A stretch of 64,000 nucleotides of DNA from Plantago major. Taxonomy: Eukaryota; Streptophyta; Magnoliopsida; Lamiales; Plantaginaceae. A program made the position numbers and the translations under genes. This document shows positions 20,321-32,400 of this stretch, piece by piece. The notes under the pieces were generated by a model that was not told the origin of the DNA, did not search any database, and saw nothing but the letters and a program-made list of their open reading frames with translations. The first letter of the stretch is position 1. Each line of letters opens with the position of its first letter. The stretch is from assembly GCA_026545765.1 (NCBI GenBank), contig CM048841.1, forward strand, positions 63,289,608 through 63,353,607, written 5' to 3'.

Positions 20321-22573
20321 GAGTCTAATTTTTAGCAAGCTCGACTTTCCTTCTCAGATTCCTTCTAGCCCTGGCATTCAGAGTGGTCGTAGCCTGTTCT
20401 TTCTTCCACTTCTGAAGATTTCTATGCGCAATCCTGGCATTCATCCATCATTCTTGCTCTTGTTTATATTGCTGAGAAAGTATTTTCCGATGGCTTTGTA
20501 GCCAATGCCATTTCAAGCATATTTTGCTTTCTGAGATCTTCTCCCAGCAGCTTCACTAGTCTCTGGATCATTATTTCTTCCGAAAAATGGTACTTTGGAA
20601 AAATCGCCAGCTCCTGCAATTTTTCCTTTCCTAGAGACATAGCACCGGGTAATTGTACTTTTAGTGCGTAATTTCTTTTGAAACCTTTTCCACAGTTTTC
20701 TTGGGGACATTTTTCCCTCAAAGGTTTGGACGCAACAGCTTTACCTTTGTCAGCAACCTTAGCTTTCTAACAAATGCTATAGGTTGTTTGGGAACCACTT
20801 TGTTGACCACTAACAAACGTCAACCTTTCATTACTCCTTTTCAGAGGGGTAGAATTGCTTGTTTGTGTGTCAAGCCCAAGTCCTCCCTTTTCTGAAGGAT
20901 CTCTTAGGTAAGAGTGTACTTCAGTGAGAGTGTCACTCGCTTGGCATAGGATTGGAAAGATAATTCTTTCTTCTTTAGTTCCTCATTCTCAGAAAGAAGG
21001 TTTTCACACTTCTTCGGGAGCAACTCCATAGCCTCATAATGCAATTTTCTGGTCTCGTCTATCTGAGCCTTAAGGAATGCATTTTCTGCATCCTTAGTGT
21101 CAGAAAGTCGCTGTAAATGTGAACACTCGCTTTCAAGAGATTCTTTTTCTGTTTCAAGAATTTTGGTTCTAGATCGAGCAACCAAGAATTCTCTTTCATA
21201 AAGATCTAACTCCCTTCTGAGATGTTCTAGATCCTTGATTACTTCCTCATCACTCTCATAATTAATGAACCGTGAAATGATGGTTACCTCATCATCAGCC
21301 ATAAGTCATGGCTCAAGGTTAGAGTAATCTGGGTAGATTTCCTCAACAACTCCACACATTTCATTCTTTCTTTGACCAAAGTCAAATACTTCGTGAGTGT
21401 AGGCACACAATTCTGGTTACACTAGCTTTGACTCATCAGAATCATCGTTGTCTGAATCTGAATCAAGATCAAGTGCATCCAGTTGGATTTCGATCTTCTT
21501 TCTTTCTTCAGAAAGCATAGCTCTCTGGTTTCTCTTGAAGTTTCTCCTATCCTTTTTGTCACCTGTTTGAGCTTGTTCAGAACAGGGCAGTCCCGTTTGA
21601 AGTGACCAGGTTTCTAACAATAGAAATAGGTATCATTTCCGATTTCTGTAACCTCAGTACTTGATGCTTTCTGACCAGGTTTATTCAGAGAGTTAGTCAA
21701 TTGCATATTCTTGTACAGGTGATAGTTAGGGCCTAGATGCTTTTTCAGCTTCTCTTTGTCTTTTCTTCTCTCAATCTCCTGTCTAACGTATTTGCTCATT
21801 TACTTTACTGCAAGAGCTTCTTCGTCAGTAGATTCTTTGGTGTTCTTCTTCTCAGAAGTACCTTATGTTACTAAACCAACACTTTGAGCTTGTTGATCAG
21901 CTATTTGTCCTCTCTGAGAGGTTTCATAGTTGACAGTGGCTAGATGAGAGAATAATTCCGATGGAGTGATATATGGCATTCCTTGGTTGAAATAAAAGTA
22001 ATGAGTATGTTCCCAGTTGTGATTTATGCTCCTTACGATAGTCATCACCTTTTCGGCGTTAGAATATCTTTCACTTTCACCAAGTGCAGCCATTTCTCTT
22101 ATCAACGTTGTAAACCAAAAATCAAGTTGTTCAATGGTTTTCGAAGGCCCTTGTTTAAAATTCAGGATTTTTAATTTCAGAACTTCGAACTTGTTTTCCA
22201 TGGTTTTCTGAGAACCGGCATAAATTTGTTCAACTAGTTGCCAGGCCTCTTTCGCCGTTTTTGCACACCACAGTTTACACTGTATGTGGTCTGTAGTAGA
22301 ACGAATAATGATGTTTCGAGCTTGACCATCCAATCAATTTCTCTTGAAGTCTTCCGATGTCTAGAGAAATCTGGGTTTTTCTTCCAAATCTATCTGACCA
22401 GTAGCTCTCCCATCAAAGACATCAGTGACTATCTTTGCTTGCTGAATGACTATATGGCTATTCTTTATAACTTCGATCATTTCATCACTGATGGCTTCCA
22501 GATGGAGCATCATATTGTTCCTCCATTTTTCATAGTTCTCTGGCTTGAGAACTGGAGCATCGCCTAAAGACAT
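20321..22573 (-). pseudogene. copia element 2 gag with zinc knuckle and coiled coil
   Basis: The gag start is MSLGDAPVLKPENYEKWRNN at 22573. A stop near 22361 precedes the main domain (TAKEAWQLVEQIYAGSQKTM, 22333-21863). A broken zinc knuckle (YFYC-stop-KPGHFKRDC) lies near 21620-21585. A strongly predicted coiled coil (LEHLRRELDLYEREFLVARS and onward) spans 21302-20904. Gag coiled coils downstream of the knuckle are described in the Sirevirus lineage. Between 20904 and 20321 only fragments can be read. Confidence 0.85.
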
Positions 22574-22679
22574 CTTGCAGGATAAAACTTAACAAACAGA
22601 TCAAGTGCAGGGGTTAAGCGATTAGTGAGCACTTATCTAGGATCTAGGTTTAGTGCAGAAGACATAGGAATTAACCTCC

Positions 22680-22694
22680 CACTCTGATACCACT
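22680..22694 (-). promoter_or_regulatory. copia element 2 primer-binding site
   Basis: The minus strand reads TGGTATCAGAGTGGG two bases inside the 5' LTR. TGGTATCAGAG matches the 3' end of initiator tRNA-Met, the usual primer of plant copia elements. Confidence 0.9.
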
Positions 22695-24153
22695 TGTTGG
22701 TCCAGATAATGGCAAAGTAAAAGACTGGGGGGGGGGGTGAATAGTCTTTTCAAACATTTGTCGATAAAAAAATTTCTCAGAAAGTTGGGTAACTTTCTGA
22801 TACTTATAATCAGAATAGCGGAAGTATTTCTGATAAGTGCACGTGCTCAGCAAGCTAGTAAAGTGTGTAAATTACTTTGCAAGTAAGTAAAGGTAGAAAG
22901 TAAGTGCAGAAAGTAAATAACACAGTAGCTTTATAGTGGTATATGAAGGTGGCGTAATCCTTCAACTAATCCACTTCGGCCTTTCTCAGACCTAGAATCC
23001 ACTAAGACAGATAATTGAGTTCACCTTACAATATCTTCTCTCGATTCCTAAATACACTAGGTTCCCAACCAACTGTTCCCCCTGTGTTCTTCCACGATTT
23101 TCCCAGCCAAGTACTTCCTTTACTCAGAACCTTTCTTGGAGATATTCCTTAGTTTTCCAAACTAAGTACTTCCTCAACTGCACGCCTTTTTTGGTGTTAG
23201 TTAAGAAGAGTTTTCCAGATTGGTAGATTAATAACTTCCATAGTTATGTATTACTACCTTCTGGAATAAGAGTCACTTAACACGCTTGGACAGTGTGTGG
23301 TGATATGTTCTTTACTGACCCAAGTCTATGTTCTTCGTTCAGGAGAATGAATATCTTAGCAAGTCGCAACAGTGCTTCAATTCAACTCCTTCACAACAGA
23401 TATAGCTTGTTAAGGATCAGGATACTTAGAACTTTCCTGCTACTTAGAATCAAGAGCTTGGTCGCAACTGTAAAGCTAGAGAGTAAGTAGGCAGAAGGCT
23501 TGTATGCGTGAGTGTAGGATATGAAATTTAGTCGTTCAAGTGTGTATTTTCAAGCATTGTAAGTGGTGATATTTATAGGTGAAAATCAAGCCAGTTGAAT
23601 TACTATCCGTTAGGCTATTGAGATTCAAACTGCAAACAATCCGTTGATAGTACTGCAGAACTTTTATCTCTTTGTTCAGAGATAAAAGCTTTTGGTCAGC
23701 GAGTTCTGCAATGGCATTAAATGCACTGTACTATCTTTTATCCTGTTGTGCCAACGGAACTACGCACGCTGTCTGAGGCTGTGCACTATCAGAAACTCCA
23801 AGCCTTTCAGAAACTAAGGAAAACATCGTTTCTTCCAGAAACATTGTTTTCACTAAGTTATCTTTTGCATATGGTTTCTGAGGCACAATTCCTTAGTCTT
23901 CGGTAATCTTGTGCAGTCTTCATATCTTCAGATAGTTGAGCTCTTTCAGTTGGATGTCTTCTTCTTGGTCTTCTTCAAACATATAAAATTACATTCAGAG
24001 ACCTATCATCCTATACAAGATTTACTAGACTAATCATACTAAGTATACTTCTTCTTTTACAATGTTCAAGTGAACCAAGAGTACAAGATACCTTTCTGAG
24101 CTAAGTAAGTCATTATGGTGTACTGATCAAAGGTAAACAGATATATCCTAACA
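22695..24153 (-). repeat. copia element 2, 5' LTR
   Basis: 1459 bp from TGTTGGTCCAGATAA to TATATCCTAACA. The end is set by a TG/CA terminus and by the following ACATG, close to ACAAG before the other LTR. The final 300 bp have no partner in the left LTR, but share the TTTCTGA/TTCAGA words of the rest of the element, which supports including them. A run of 11 G lies near 22727. Confidence 0.8.
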
Positions 24154-26361
24154 ACATGATTGCAATTATTTCACACCTCTCGAATGGATACATCGATCGA
24201 TACTAAACCGGTCCAGCAAATCTCACTTCATGTGGAAGGTGAACCGACAAGTGCTCCATAGAATCAAAGAAGCTTGGTGGAAAGATACACTCTAGCTTGC
24301 ATTGAATCAATGGTATGTTGCTTTCAAGATTTTCTAACACTTGATCGTGAACCACCCTTGTGCATAAATTCTTGAAAAATAAGCTATGCTCGGTGATAGA
24401 GATCCAGACAGGTTTGGGTAGCAGTTCTCGAAATACAACCAGAATAAGCCTCTCCATGAACACATGAGAGTCGTGGCTCTTCATCCCAAACATCTTTGCC
24501 TTTTTCAAATCCACACACCGCTCCGATTTCGAGGTGTAATTGTCGGGAAACTTCAATGACTTCACCCAATCAGACAGTATTGACCTAGATTCATTGTGAA
24601 TTGTGTAGCATGCCTTGGGCCACTCACCTTCATCATTCCTCTTTGTCAACTCCGACCTTTTACACCATGTATCCAACTCGGCTCTAGATTTGACATTATC
24701 CTTTATTTTTCAGGGAATGTTGCAAATTGTGTTGAACCAGTTCTCAAACACGTTCTTCTCAATGTGCATGAAATCTAAGTTGTGACATATAAGAAGATTG
24801 CTCCAATAAGGCAAGTCCCAGAAGATGCTTCTCTTCTGCCATCCACATTTGTTGCTAATTTTCTTGTTATGCTTTTCCCACCCAAGTTCAGTCACTTTCA
24901 TAAGAGCCAGCTTACCAATCTCCACAAGAATTTGTGCACCAGTAAGTTGTCTTGGGGCTCCTTTCTTTTCTACTTTGTTTTTCAAGAATTGATCCCTGTG
25001 CTTCCTGAACGGATGATTACTTGGTAGAAACCTACGATGACAATCAAACCAAGATTCCTTCACGCTATCCTGCAGTCTAAATGCATCAGTGTCCTCTAAA
25101 CAATGTGGACATGCATGTTTCCCGACGGTTTTCCTTCCAGATAGCATGGAGTATGCAGGAAAGTCACTCACGGTCCATAGTAGTGCTGCTCTCAAGGTAA
25201 AGTTCTTCTTGGTCGATACATCATATGTAGGGATACCATTCTCCCACAGCTCAATCAGCTCCTTGATTATGGGTTGCAAGAAGACATCCAACGTCATTCC
25301 TGGATCATTTGGCCGAGGCACCAACACAGTCAAGAACATGAATGGTTCCTTCATGCACTCACCGGGGGGCAGGTTGTACGGTGTGAGCATCACTGGCCAA
25401 CAAGAGTACGCCCGCTCACTTCCAAACAGGTTAAAACCATCCGTACATTTCTAGACTCGGCTGCAAACTCCGGATATGTCTTGTCAAACTATTTCCACGT
25501 CGGTGAGTCTGATGGATGCTCCATTCTACCCTCTGCATCTTCTGGGATTATTCGCTCCTTATGCCACCGCATTTTATCGGCACAAACATTTGAAGCGTAC
25601 AACCTCTTCAAACGAGGTTCTAGAGGGAAGTACCACATTTTCTTATGTGGGAGATTTTTTCTTCTGACGTTTCTTTGAAGCCCCCTCCTTGTAACACTTG
25701 TAGCGGTCCTTACCACAGAACTTGCACTTCAGTAGATCTACATCCTCCCCCCAATTAGATCATCCACATATCTGGACAACAGTCTATGGTTACCATAGGC
25801 AACCCCAACCCTCGCATGTTTTTCTTTGCTTGGTAAAAGTTGGTGGGTACTAGGTTTGCTTCAGGGAGACAGTCCGACAACAGCTGTACGTAATTATTGA
25901 AGCTCACTTCAGATTGGCCATCCTCGGCCTTACAACTCATTAGCCGAGACAACAAAGATAACTTGGTCATTTTCTCACACCCCGGATAAATCGGCTTCTT
26001 CGCTAATTCCAACAAGTCAAAGAATGCATGATCCTCGGGATTCGGTGGCTCCTCCACATCACCCTCGGTTCCAGTGGTACTAGTGTCCATAAACTCGCTT
26101 CAAGCATTAAACACCATTTATTCGACCCGGTAATGAAAAGCATGAGATTTAGACGTACTTTGACCCCCCAAGTTACTCATTTTTTTTCTTCCTTCCACGC
26201 TGCCTAAATTGCTCATATGTCATGGACGGTGTTGCTTCCTCACCATGATAATTCCGTACCTCATACTCAGGCAGGAATCCATTACGTTTCAAGTGCTCGA
26301 CTACTGTTGTAGGAGTCAAATATTGCTTGTTTCTGCATTTTACATTTAAAGTTTTTTTCAT
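24154..26361 (-). pseudogene. CACTA TNP2 transposase, N-terminal and catalytic part
   Basis: In order on the minus strand: a Transpos_assoc-like segment (TTVVEHLKRNGFLPEYEV, 26361-26173), a linker (AFFDLLELAKKPIYPGCEKM, 26090-25755), a zinc-finger-like piece (25716-25489), then the Transposase_21 catalytic region at 25393-24710 (VMLTPYNLPPGE, VLVPRPNDPGMTLDVFLQP, HACPHCLEDTDAFRL, CHNLDFMHIEKNVFENW) and a region leading to DUF4218 (HEVRFAGPV, YPFER, 24676-24170). Its role is to cut the element at its CACTA ends. Frame changes near 24700, 25450 and 25750 make it defective. Confidence 0.88.
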
Positions 26362-26379
26362 TCAATTTTTTTATATTCC

Positions 26380-26640
26380 CATTAAAATTACCAAATTATA
26401 AATTAAAAGAATTTCAATTATACGAATTATAAATTACAAATTATAAATTACGAATTACCAATTTTTATACGAATTGCCAATTTATATTCCCATCGAATTA
26501 TACGAATTACCAATTACCAATTTTTTTATACGAATTACCAATTTACGAATTATATTCCCATTACAATTACCAATTTTTTATACGAATTATAAATTATAAA
26601 TTATAAATTCGTGCATTTTACGAATTATACGAGTCAATTA
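26380..26640. repeat. AT-rich short tandem repeats in the CACTA 5' region
   Basis: Many irregular copies of TACGAATTACCAATTT and ATAAATTATAAATT-like units follow one another. The region is presumably an intron or untranslated leader of the transposase gene. From 26641 to 27100 I see no gene. Confidence 0.7.
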
Positions 26641-27154
26641 TACTACAACCACCAAAATCACTAAATCTAAATGGTCCCCAAATACTCAACCAAATCCCAC
26701 AAACATCAATATACTACAACCACTAATCCTAATACATATACGAAAACATCAAACTAAATACCTTACATACTATAAACATCATACTAACAAATCAATTTCA
26801 CAATAAATAAATCAATTGCACAACCTCAAGCTTAACCCACTACTTAATATAAGCTATACTAGCTAGTAGATGAGTTTAAAAACATACAATTGATCGAAAT
26901 TAGTAAAAATCCCAAATTTAGAAAAGTAAGGGTTTTAGACTAATACCTTCAATTATAGGAAAAATAGCCGAAGAAGGATGAAATTGAAGGGCCACCCGAG
27001 TTCCTTGTTAAAAGAGCTTCAAAAAGAGTCCAAGATTGGCCGGAATGGTTGAGTTTTGGTCGGACTTGGAGAAGGGCCGAAAATGGTGAAGAAGAGGAGA
27101 AGAAGTGAAGCAGAATGAAAATGGGGGAAATGGCCGTCTGTCCCGTTATTATAA

Positions 27155-27478
27155 CGGTTAGCGACGGATCGCTATATGGAGCGACGGATAAGATATCTGT
27201 CACTGGTTTTATTTTTTTTATTTTTTTATTACTTTTAACAACGGATAATCTATCCGTCATTAAATTTCTATTTTACTTTTTTACTTTTTTAAAAGTCAAC
27301 AAAGCCTTGGGACTGATAGTCTATCCGTCGCTAAATTTAGCGACGGATAACTATCCGTTGCTAAATAGCGACGTATATAAACGGATTACGCATATCCGTC
27401 GCTAAATGAGCGATCCGTCGTTAAGGGCATTTAATAGAATCCGCCTTTCCGTCGCTAAATAACAGAATTCTTATAGTG
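27155..27478. repeat. CACTA right subterminal repeats and terminal CACTATAAG
   Basis: Copies of TAGCGACGGATA in both orientations lie near 27160, 27178, 27237, 27323, 27338, 27365, 27394, 27412 and 27450. The tip at 27470-27478 reads CTTATAGTG, the complement of CACTATAAG. This is the 5' end of the element, since its genes point left from here. Confidence 0.9.
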
Positions 27479-28518
27479 AAAAGAGAGACTACATCTTTAT
27501 GGGTCATGATTGAGCCATCGGGTAAGGCAGTCCACTAATCCATTGCCTCTCCAAAGAGAGTGGATGAGAAGTTGAGAGCTTTCATGTTGTCAATCAATTC
27601 ATTGGTGTCCATCTTACTTTCATACCTAGTAAAATGAGCAACGGGACAAGTGTCTCCATGGTAACGCTCAAGGTTAGGGATAGTGCAATCAGGACGCTTC
27701 CTCTCTCTTCTGATTGCATCGCATAATGGGTTTGGAGCTCTTATCATCACCTTCTCATGAGCCTTCACCATTTTGCCTAGATTAGCAATCTGGGTCTCCA
27801 AAGCCTTTTGTTGAATGTAGATTTGTTCAGTAGTAAGCCTCTCACACGTTCTTGAGTTGATGACCACGCCGGGAGGAAGGTCATCGACTTTGATTACTGC
27901 GATACTCTCTGGCATTTGGTCTCTTGCCCTTGTTTGGAGGGCAGCATGGCAACTAGTACTGGCCTCATCCATTCTAGGTCCTACTAGGCTCCTCTTACGA
28001 TGCTCCTGAGATGCAGTAGCTCTCCTGTTGATAAGGTTGCGCAGATCATCTTGTCGACCTTGTTCTCCTATTCTCTCCAAGACATGGCAATGCTCATTCC
28101 TTAACTGAGCAGGCTCTGTTTTCCTTGGAGCTGCCAATGGCGGAGTAGGTTGGACGTTGTTGGATCCAAAACAACCTTGGATAGTAGTGAGCAAGAGGCT
28201 GAACTGATTCTCATTTATCCCAAACTCACTTGGATAAACGATCTGGCCATTTGGAAGAGTAAATTTCCTTCCTGGTAGAGGAACAAGTGTTCCTGGCGGA
28301 GGAACATGTCCTTCCACTCCTTGGACCGTCCCTCCAAGTCCTTGGGTCCTTACTGGTAGACCAGCGACTCTTTCATCCTCCGAGGAGGCACTGGCGGTGT
28401 GGCCATCGCTTGGATACTCCTCTCGATTCCTTGATGCGATCCTGGCCAATCGTGTTCTTGGAGCTGGAGTTCCAACTGTAGTAGTGACGGTTCTCACTGA
28501 CTTTCTCTGTCTTGCCAT
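27479..28518 (-). pseudogene. gypsy element 1 gag, N-terminal part
   Basis: The start MARQRKSVRTVTTTVG lies at 28518, just inside the primer site, as in elements 2 and 3. The frame stays open for 327 codons to GEAMD, then a stop (tag) at about 27535 replaces the tryptophan-adjacent codons of AMDWYTALP. Gag-like sequence (WTALPDGSI) continues to the CACTA tip. The retrotransposon gag (capsid) region is in the last 80 residues or so. The proline/arginine-rich N-terminus is typical of Tat gag. Confidence 0.85.
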
Positions 28519-28550
28519 TGCTTATAGAGCTATGAAACTTTTTGTAAAGT

Positions 28551-28568
28551 TTCCCACAGACAGTGCCA
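28551..28568 (-). promoter_or_regulatory. gypsy element 1 primer-binding site
   Basis: The minus strand reads TGGCACTGTCTGTGGGAA, a slightly changed form of TGGCGCCGTCTGTGGGAA seen in elements 2 and 3. The first nine bases of the intact form match the 3' end of tRNA-Asp. It starts four bases from the LTR edge. Confidence 0.75.
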
Positions 28569-28572
28569 AAAA

Positions 28573-29460
28573 TGTTGAGGGTGAAGTCCCACATGCTCTT
28601 GTTAAGTTCTTCCTAAGTCGCCCTAAGTCCAAACCATTGCAAATCTTCCCAAGTCAAGGTCTAAAACCAGGGTCCGATGGACTCCAAGGACCAAAGTACT
28701 AATGGGCTAGAACCTGCAGAAGTAACTTTGGAGGGGGGTAAGACCGAAGACCCGGTTTGTGTAGTGTCAAATCGGGTAAAGACTTTACTTGACAGAGAGA
28801 TTGAAGATCTGCTCTGTATAGTGATCGTGATTAGTTCGTAAAGATGACTTGACTTACCGTTAGCATGGGAATGTGTGCCATATATATATAGAGATCTACC
28901 CAAGAGGAAGGACTTCGTTGGATCGTGCCAAGTGTAAGGCTCGAATTACGCCAACAATGCGCTATTAGGCCCATGGCCCATTAAGAAGACTTAACCCATT
29001 TCCCTTTTGGGCTTTCGAGGGTAGTTTAGTCATTCTCCGAGAGAAATTAGGGACTCCTGAAGTCTGTCTTGGACCTTCGTCCGAGAGTGTAGGTCCGAGG
29101 GCCTGGTCCGGGTCACAATCTCATGTCTAAAATCAACTCCCATAAGCCACAAGGCATAGTGGTTCGGACCTTGGTAGCCTCTGATCCTATTCTCTCTCTT
29201 GGTGCCAGTTTACTTGGTTCCTTACGAGGTTAGAGAATTATTTCCGGATCATCGTCCGGGTCGGACCTTCATGGTCTCGGACCATGGTTTAGGTCGGACC
29301 TACTGTCTTTGAGGTCTAGTTCATCGTTTCACTCAGGAGGGTCAGACCAGAGACAGCCTTAGGGTCGGACCTTGAGGCCTGGGACATTAGACAGCTTGAA
29401 ACGCCTTAGGATTCATTCCGAAGGCATCTATGATGGATTTGACATATTTCCGTATTAACA
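28573..29460 (-). repeat. gypsy element 1, 5' LTR
   Basis: 888 bp, TGTTGAGGGTGAAG to TTCCGTATTAACA. It shares both ends and internal blocks (CCGGTTTG...AAGACTTTAC, a TATA-like stretch near 28874, and several GGTCGGACC words near 29267-29370) with LTRs at 46993, 52287 and 54759. The flank to its right is older, non-repetitive-looking sequence starting GTTTA (a possible target duplication, partner outside the window). Confidence 0.88.
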
Positions 29461-29461
29461 G

Positions 29462-32400
29462 TTTATGTTGTAGAACTCAGTTAAATTTCTTGCTTACCTT
29501 GTATGTTTCTGAGTAATCAACTTATAGTGAGAAAATTGGTTTAAAAAAATGCATTTTGTAGCTTTCAGCTTTCTCTATCATTCATTCTGGTTATGTCGGC
29601 ATTGAAAGTTTTCATCCATGCTGTGAAATTTTCACACTTATATAATCACTTCAAGGAAACAGCATGATGATGCATTCTTAATGTAAAAGATACAGTGATC
29701 ACTGAAGTGCATAATGGAAGTACATGTCCTTGAGAATGATGGCTCTGGTAATTTCCATTCAAGTAGCACAATATACGTCTAAATTTTCTTTGAATTTGGT
29801 GGTGCTATCAAGATCTTTTAGTACATTATTTGCATTATGCATAAAATTTTCTGCTAGTGGTATCCATTAGTAACACAAGATGCTAAGACACTTATGTTGG
29901 CCATGTATCCTTTTCCAGTATGATTTGTGCCATAAGTTGCGTTTTAGATTTCTCCTTACTCTTCGATGTGCTCAAAGTACGAGGAGCTGTTTATAGTTCA
30001 TTCCAATCTGGATTAAGTCTTTCAAAGAATTTTATTTGGCGACCTTTGTATGGTTAGTGGGAAAGATGTATGCGTAACATAAAAGGCAATGGTTGCAGCA
30101 TTGAGAGTCAAGGTGTTGAGGCAACTAAATAACTAGCCTAATCGCAAAGATTTATCATAATTGTAAAAACATTACCTTTAACTGAGCCTAATGTTGTATC
30201 AAAGTCTGAGCTATTGCTTTTCTGATGTATGCCTCATCTTGTTCATGTACCTTTCCTTTAATGTTTGTAGTTCATTGAACTAGATTAGTATGTTGGTTCA
30301 TCAAAGTTTTCTTCTGCAAACCATTGATTTGATTCCCGAACACTGTAATCTAGTGCTGGCAAATCCATTGTGATGAATGGAACAGTAAAATAACATGAAT
30401 TGCCGCCTTATCCATCATCGTTTAGCTTTACAAAATATGATCAGATCTTGTGATCTGTGGATAAGCCTCTAAACTGATGAAGTTTGTGAAGAGGAGATGT
30501 AGCAGTGCAGCCTAATAATCTAGATCGCCTTAATTCTTGCAAGTCGGGTTCGATTCTCATTATAATATAAGCCCTCATTTCTTTTAAGTACTCCAAATGA
30601 AGATTATGATACAACATTACATGTGTTAATGCATACCTGTTTTCACCTATTGAATATCCTACACAAACTAATACCAACAATGGTAACTAACAACACCCTG
30701 CACAAGTTTATCTGTATCCCAACTTTTACTAACATGGCAACGACAAAGATCTTTGTATGATATCTTCTGCCATGAGTCTAACTGACATTGGTGATGAAAT
30801 TGTAGCAGATGGTCGGAGGAGAGGCGTAACGCCCCAACATTTACAAATGCTTGGGGTTGCAAATTAATTTCAGGACCTGTTCTATGGTCAGATCGAGGAT
30901 TTATCTGGTAATTTATGATCGTATTCCTCAACTGAAATTATTGTGCTTGTGTCTGTACAAACAGTAGAATCTTTTGGGTAATTGCCGAATCTTCTCCTTC
31001 TCCTAGCTGCTTTCCCCCATCCATGGATCGTCTCTCGTATTCTGTTAGGAATTAGAACTGCCTTGTAGATTCTTCCCATCTTAAAAAAAAAAACAACAAC
31101 ACTTTAGTCCAGGATTGAAACAAACGCCCTCACGTGTGAGCTAGTTGCATCAATTAAAGCTTTATGTTTGAACTCCTTTCAATACTTCGAAAGGTTTTTT
31201 TGCAACCGACATTTTAAATTTCTTTGATGCAAGAATGCCAAAAAGTAGGAGAGTTTTGTAATAACAAGAACAGAAAAAGAAATCGAAAAAGAAATCGAAA
31301 AAAAATAGAAAGAAGGAAACTTAGTACAGGGTAGTCTAAGTTATACTCCCATCTAATAACTTAGAAATTTGGACTATTCAACAACCAAGGTAGTTCATGA
31401 GTGCTATCATTTTAAAACGTGAAACATATTCTCAGAACCTTCATCGATAAGTATGTTTATACCGAGTCACCAACGATAGAGTGACAAAGTGTCAGAGCAT
31501 AGGAATCGCCACCAAACCTACGCACAAAACGTTAGGTCAACACTGAATCCAAGTAAGGAAATAACAAACTAAAGGCAAATGGAAGTACTACAAATTTAGA
31601 ATCCATGCTCACCAAACAATTAAATGCACATAGACGAGCAAATGGTTACTTATGAAGCACCTAACTAGATCCAAATTGCCATCGGATTTAACGAGAATCA
31701 TCATCGAACTTTCATATATGATAATGATACTATCCAATTCAAAAGAATATTGAAAATATCTCATTTAATTGTAAAATGTTAAGCATATCATGGTGGTAAT
31801 TCAATTTGAAATGGTTAATGTCGATGTAATACCATGATAAATTATAACCATTTAGACTTTCATTCCATCAATCAATAAAAGATTGAACTTATGAGTCCGA
31901 GTAACATGTTCTAGAGTTTTTCAAATTATCTTCCATGCCAAATTGCAATATAAACCAAGCTGTGGACTAAGGGCATACCTGTAACCAAAAGAAGGAAGCA
32001 AGTTCAAATGCGTTTTGCAAGAAAGATTAGTGTCAAGATTATACCCAATTATATCCATAAAGTTGGAAGAATAACCTCCAAGTTGATTTTACTTTTTGTT
32101 GACTCTTTCATTAAATCAATGTAATTCAAGCAGTGGCAAACCCGAAAAGGAGAATGAATTAAGGAAAACAGCTCGTTTATTGAACCAAAATAGTTCATCC
32201 TGAGTTTGACTTTATGTCTAGAAAAACTTCCACGATTCACATTTCCAACGCCAAGGTAGCTATGACATGCTGCAAATTTGAACCCACAAGTAGTACAGTC
32301 AGAAAAACATAGTTGCTCATAAATTAGGTAAGCATTTTAAGAGTATGTAGAGTTCTAAAAAGGATAAGGCAACCTAAAGAGAGATAGCCATGTATCTCGG

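Larger units (their letters stand above)
12814..24153 (-). mobile_element. Ty1/copia Sirevirus-like element 2
   Basis: The 5' LTR (22695-24153) is preceded by a clear initiator-Met primer site. The interior on the minus strand runs gag, coiled coil, protease, integrase, RT and RNase H, and a truncated 3' LTR starts at 12814. Flanks ACAAG (12809-12813) and ACATG (24154-24158) are a probable target duplication with one mismatch. The insertion lies within a TNP2 intron. The integrase-RT junction is broken by a solo LTR. All genes carry frameshifts or stops. Confidence 0.87.
9134..27478 (-). mobile_element. CACTA (En/Spm) transposon, left tip lost
   Basis: The right end reads CTTATAGTG, the complement of the CACTATAAG terminus typical of this superfamily. 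Many TAGCGACGGATA subterminal repeats crowd both ends. The interior, on the minus strand, encodes a TNP2-type transposase (26361 to 12600, split by copia element 2) followed by a Transposase_24 protein (11470-9735). It lies inside gypsy gag. The left CACTA tip is absent at 9131-9136 and about 75 bp of gag are missing, so a small deletion removed that boundary. Without the nested copia it is about 7 kb. Confidence 0.9.
1..29460 (-). mobile_element. Ty3/gypsy Tat-type element 1 (5' part, host of the nest)
   Basis: Reading leftward the parts are the 5' LTR (28573-29460), primer-binding site, gag (28518-27479), then, after removing a CACTA insertion, gag C-terminus (9130-8541), protease (8170-7683), RT (7450-7009) and, after removing a copia insertion, more RT (409-1). 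The rest, including RNase H, integrase and the 3' LTR, lies left of the window. Domain order and protein similarity to elements 2 and 3 in this window support the Tat lineage. It has many stops and frameshifts and cannot encode working proteins. It is the oldest layer here, because two other elements inserted into it. Confidence 0.85.

Noticed and set aside
23856..24153. Reading the LTR of copia element 2 as ending at TTTTCA (23855)
   Set aside because: Flanks would be ACAAG and CTAAG (poor match), and the remaining 300 bp share the element's TTTCTGA words. An end at 24153 with ACAAG/ACATG is better, though not certain.
30520..30560. tRNA-like B box GGGTTCGATTC
   Set aside because: No cloverleaf, no A box at proper distance with confidence; kept only as a possible SINE clue in the findings.
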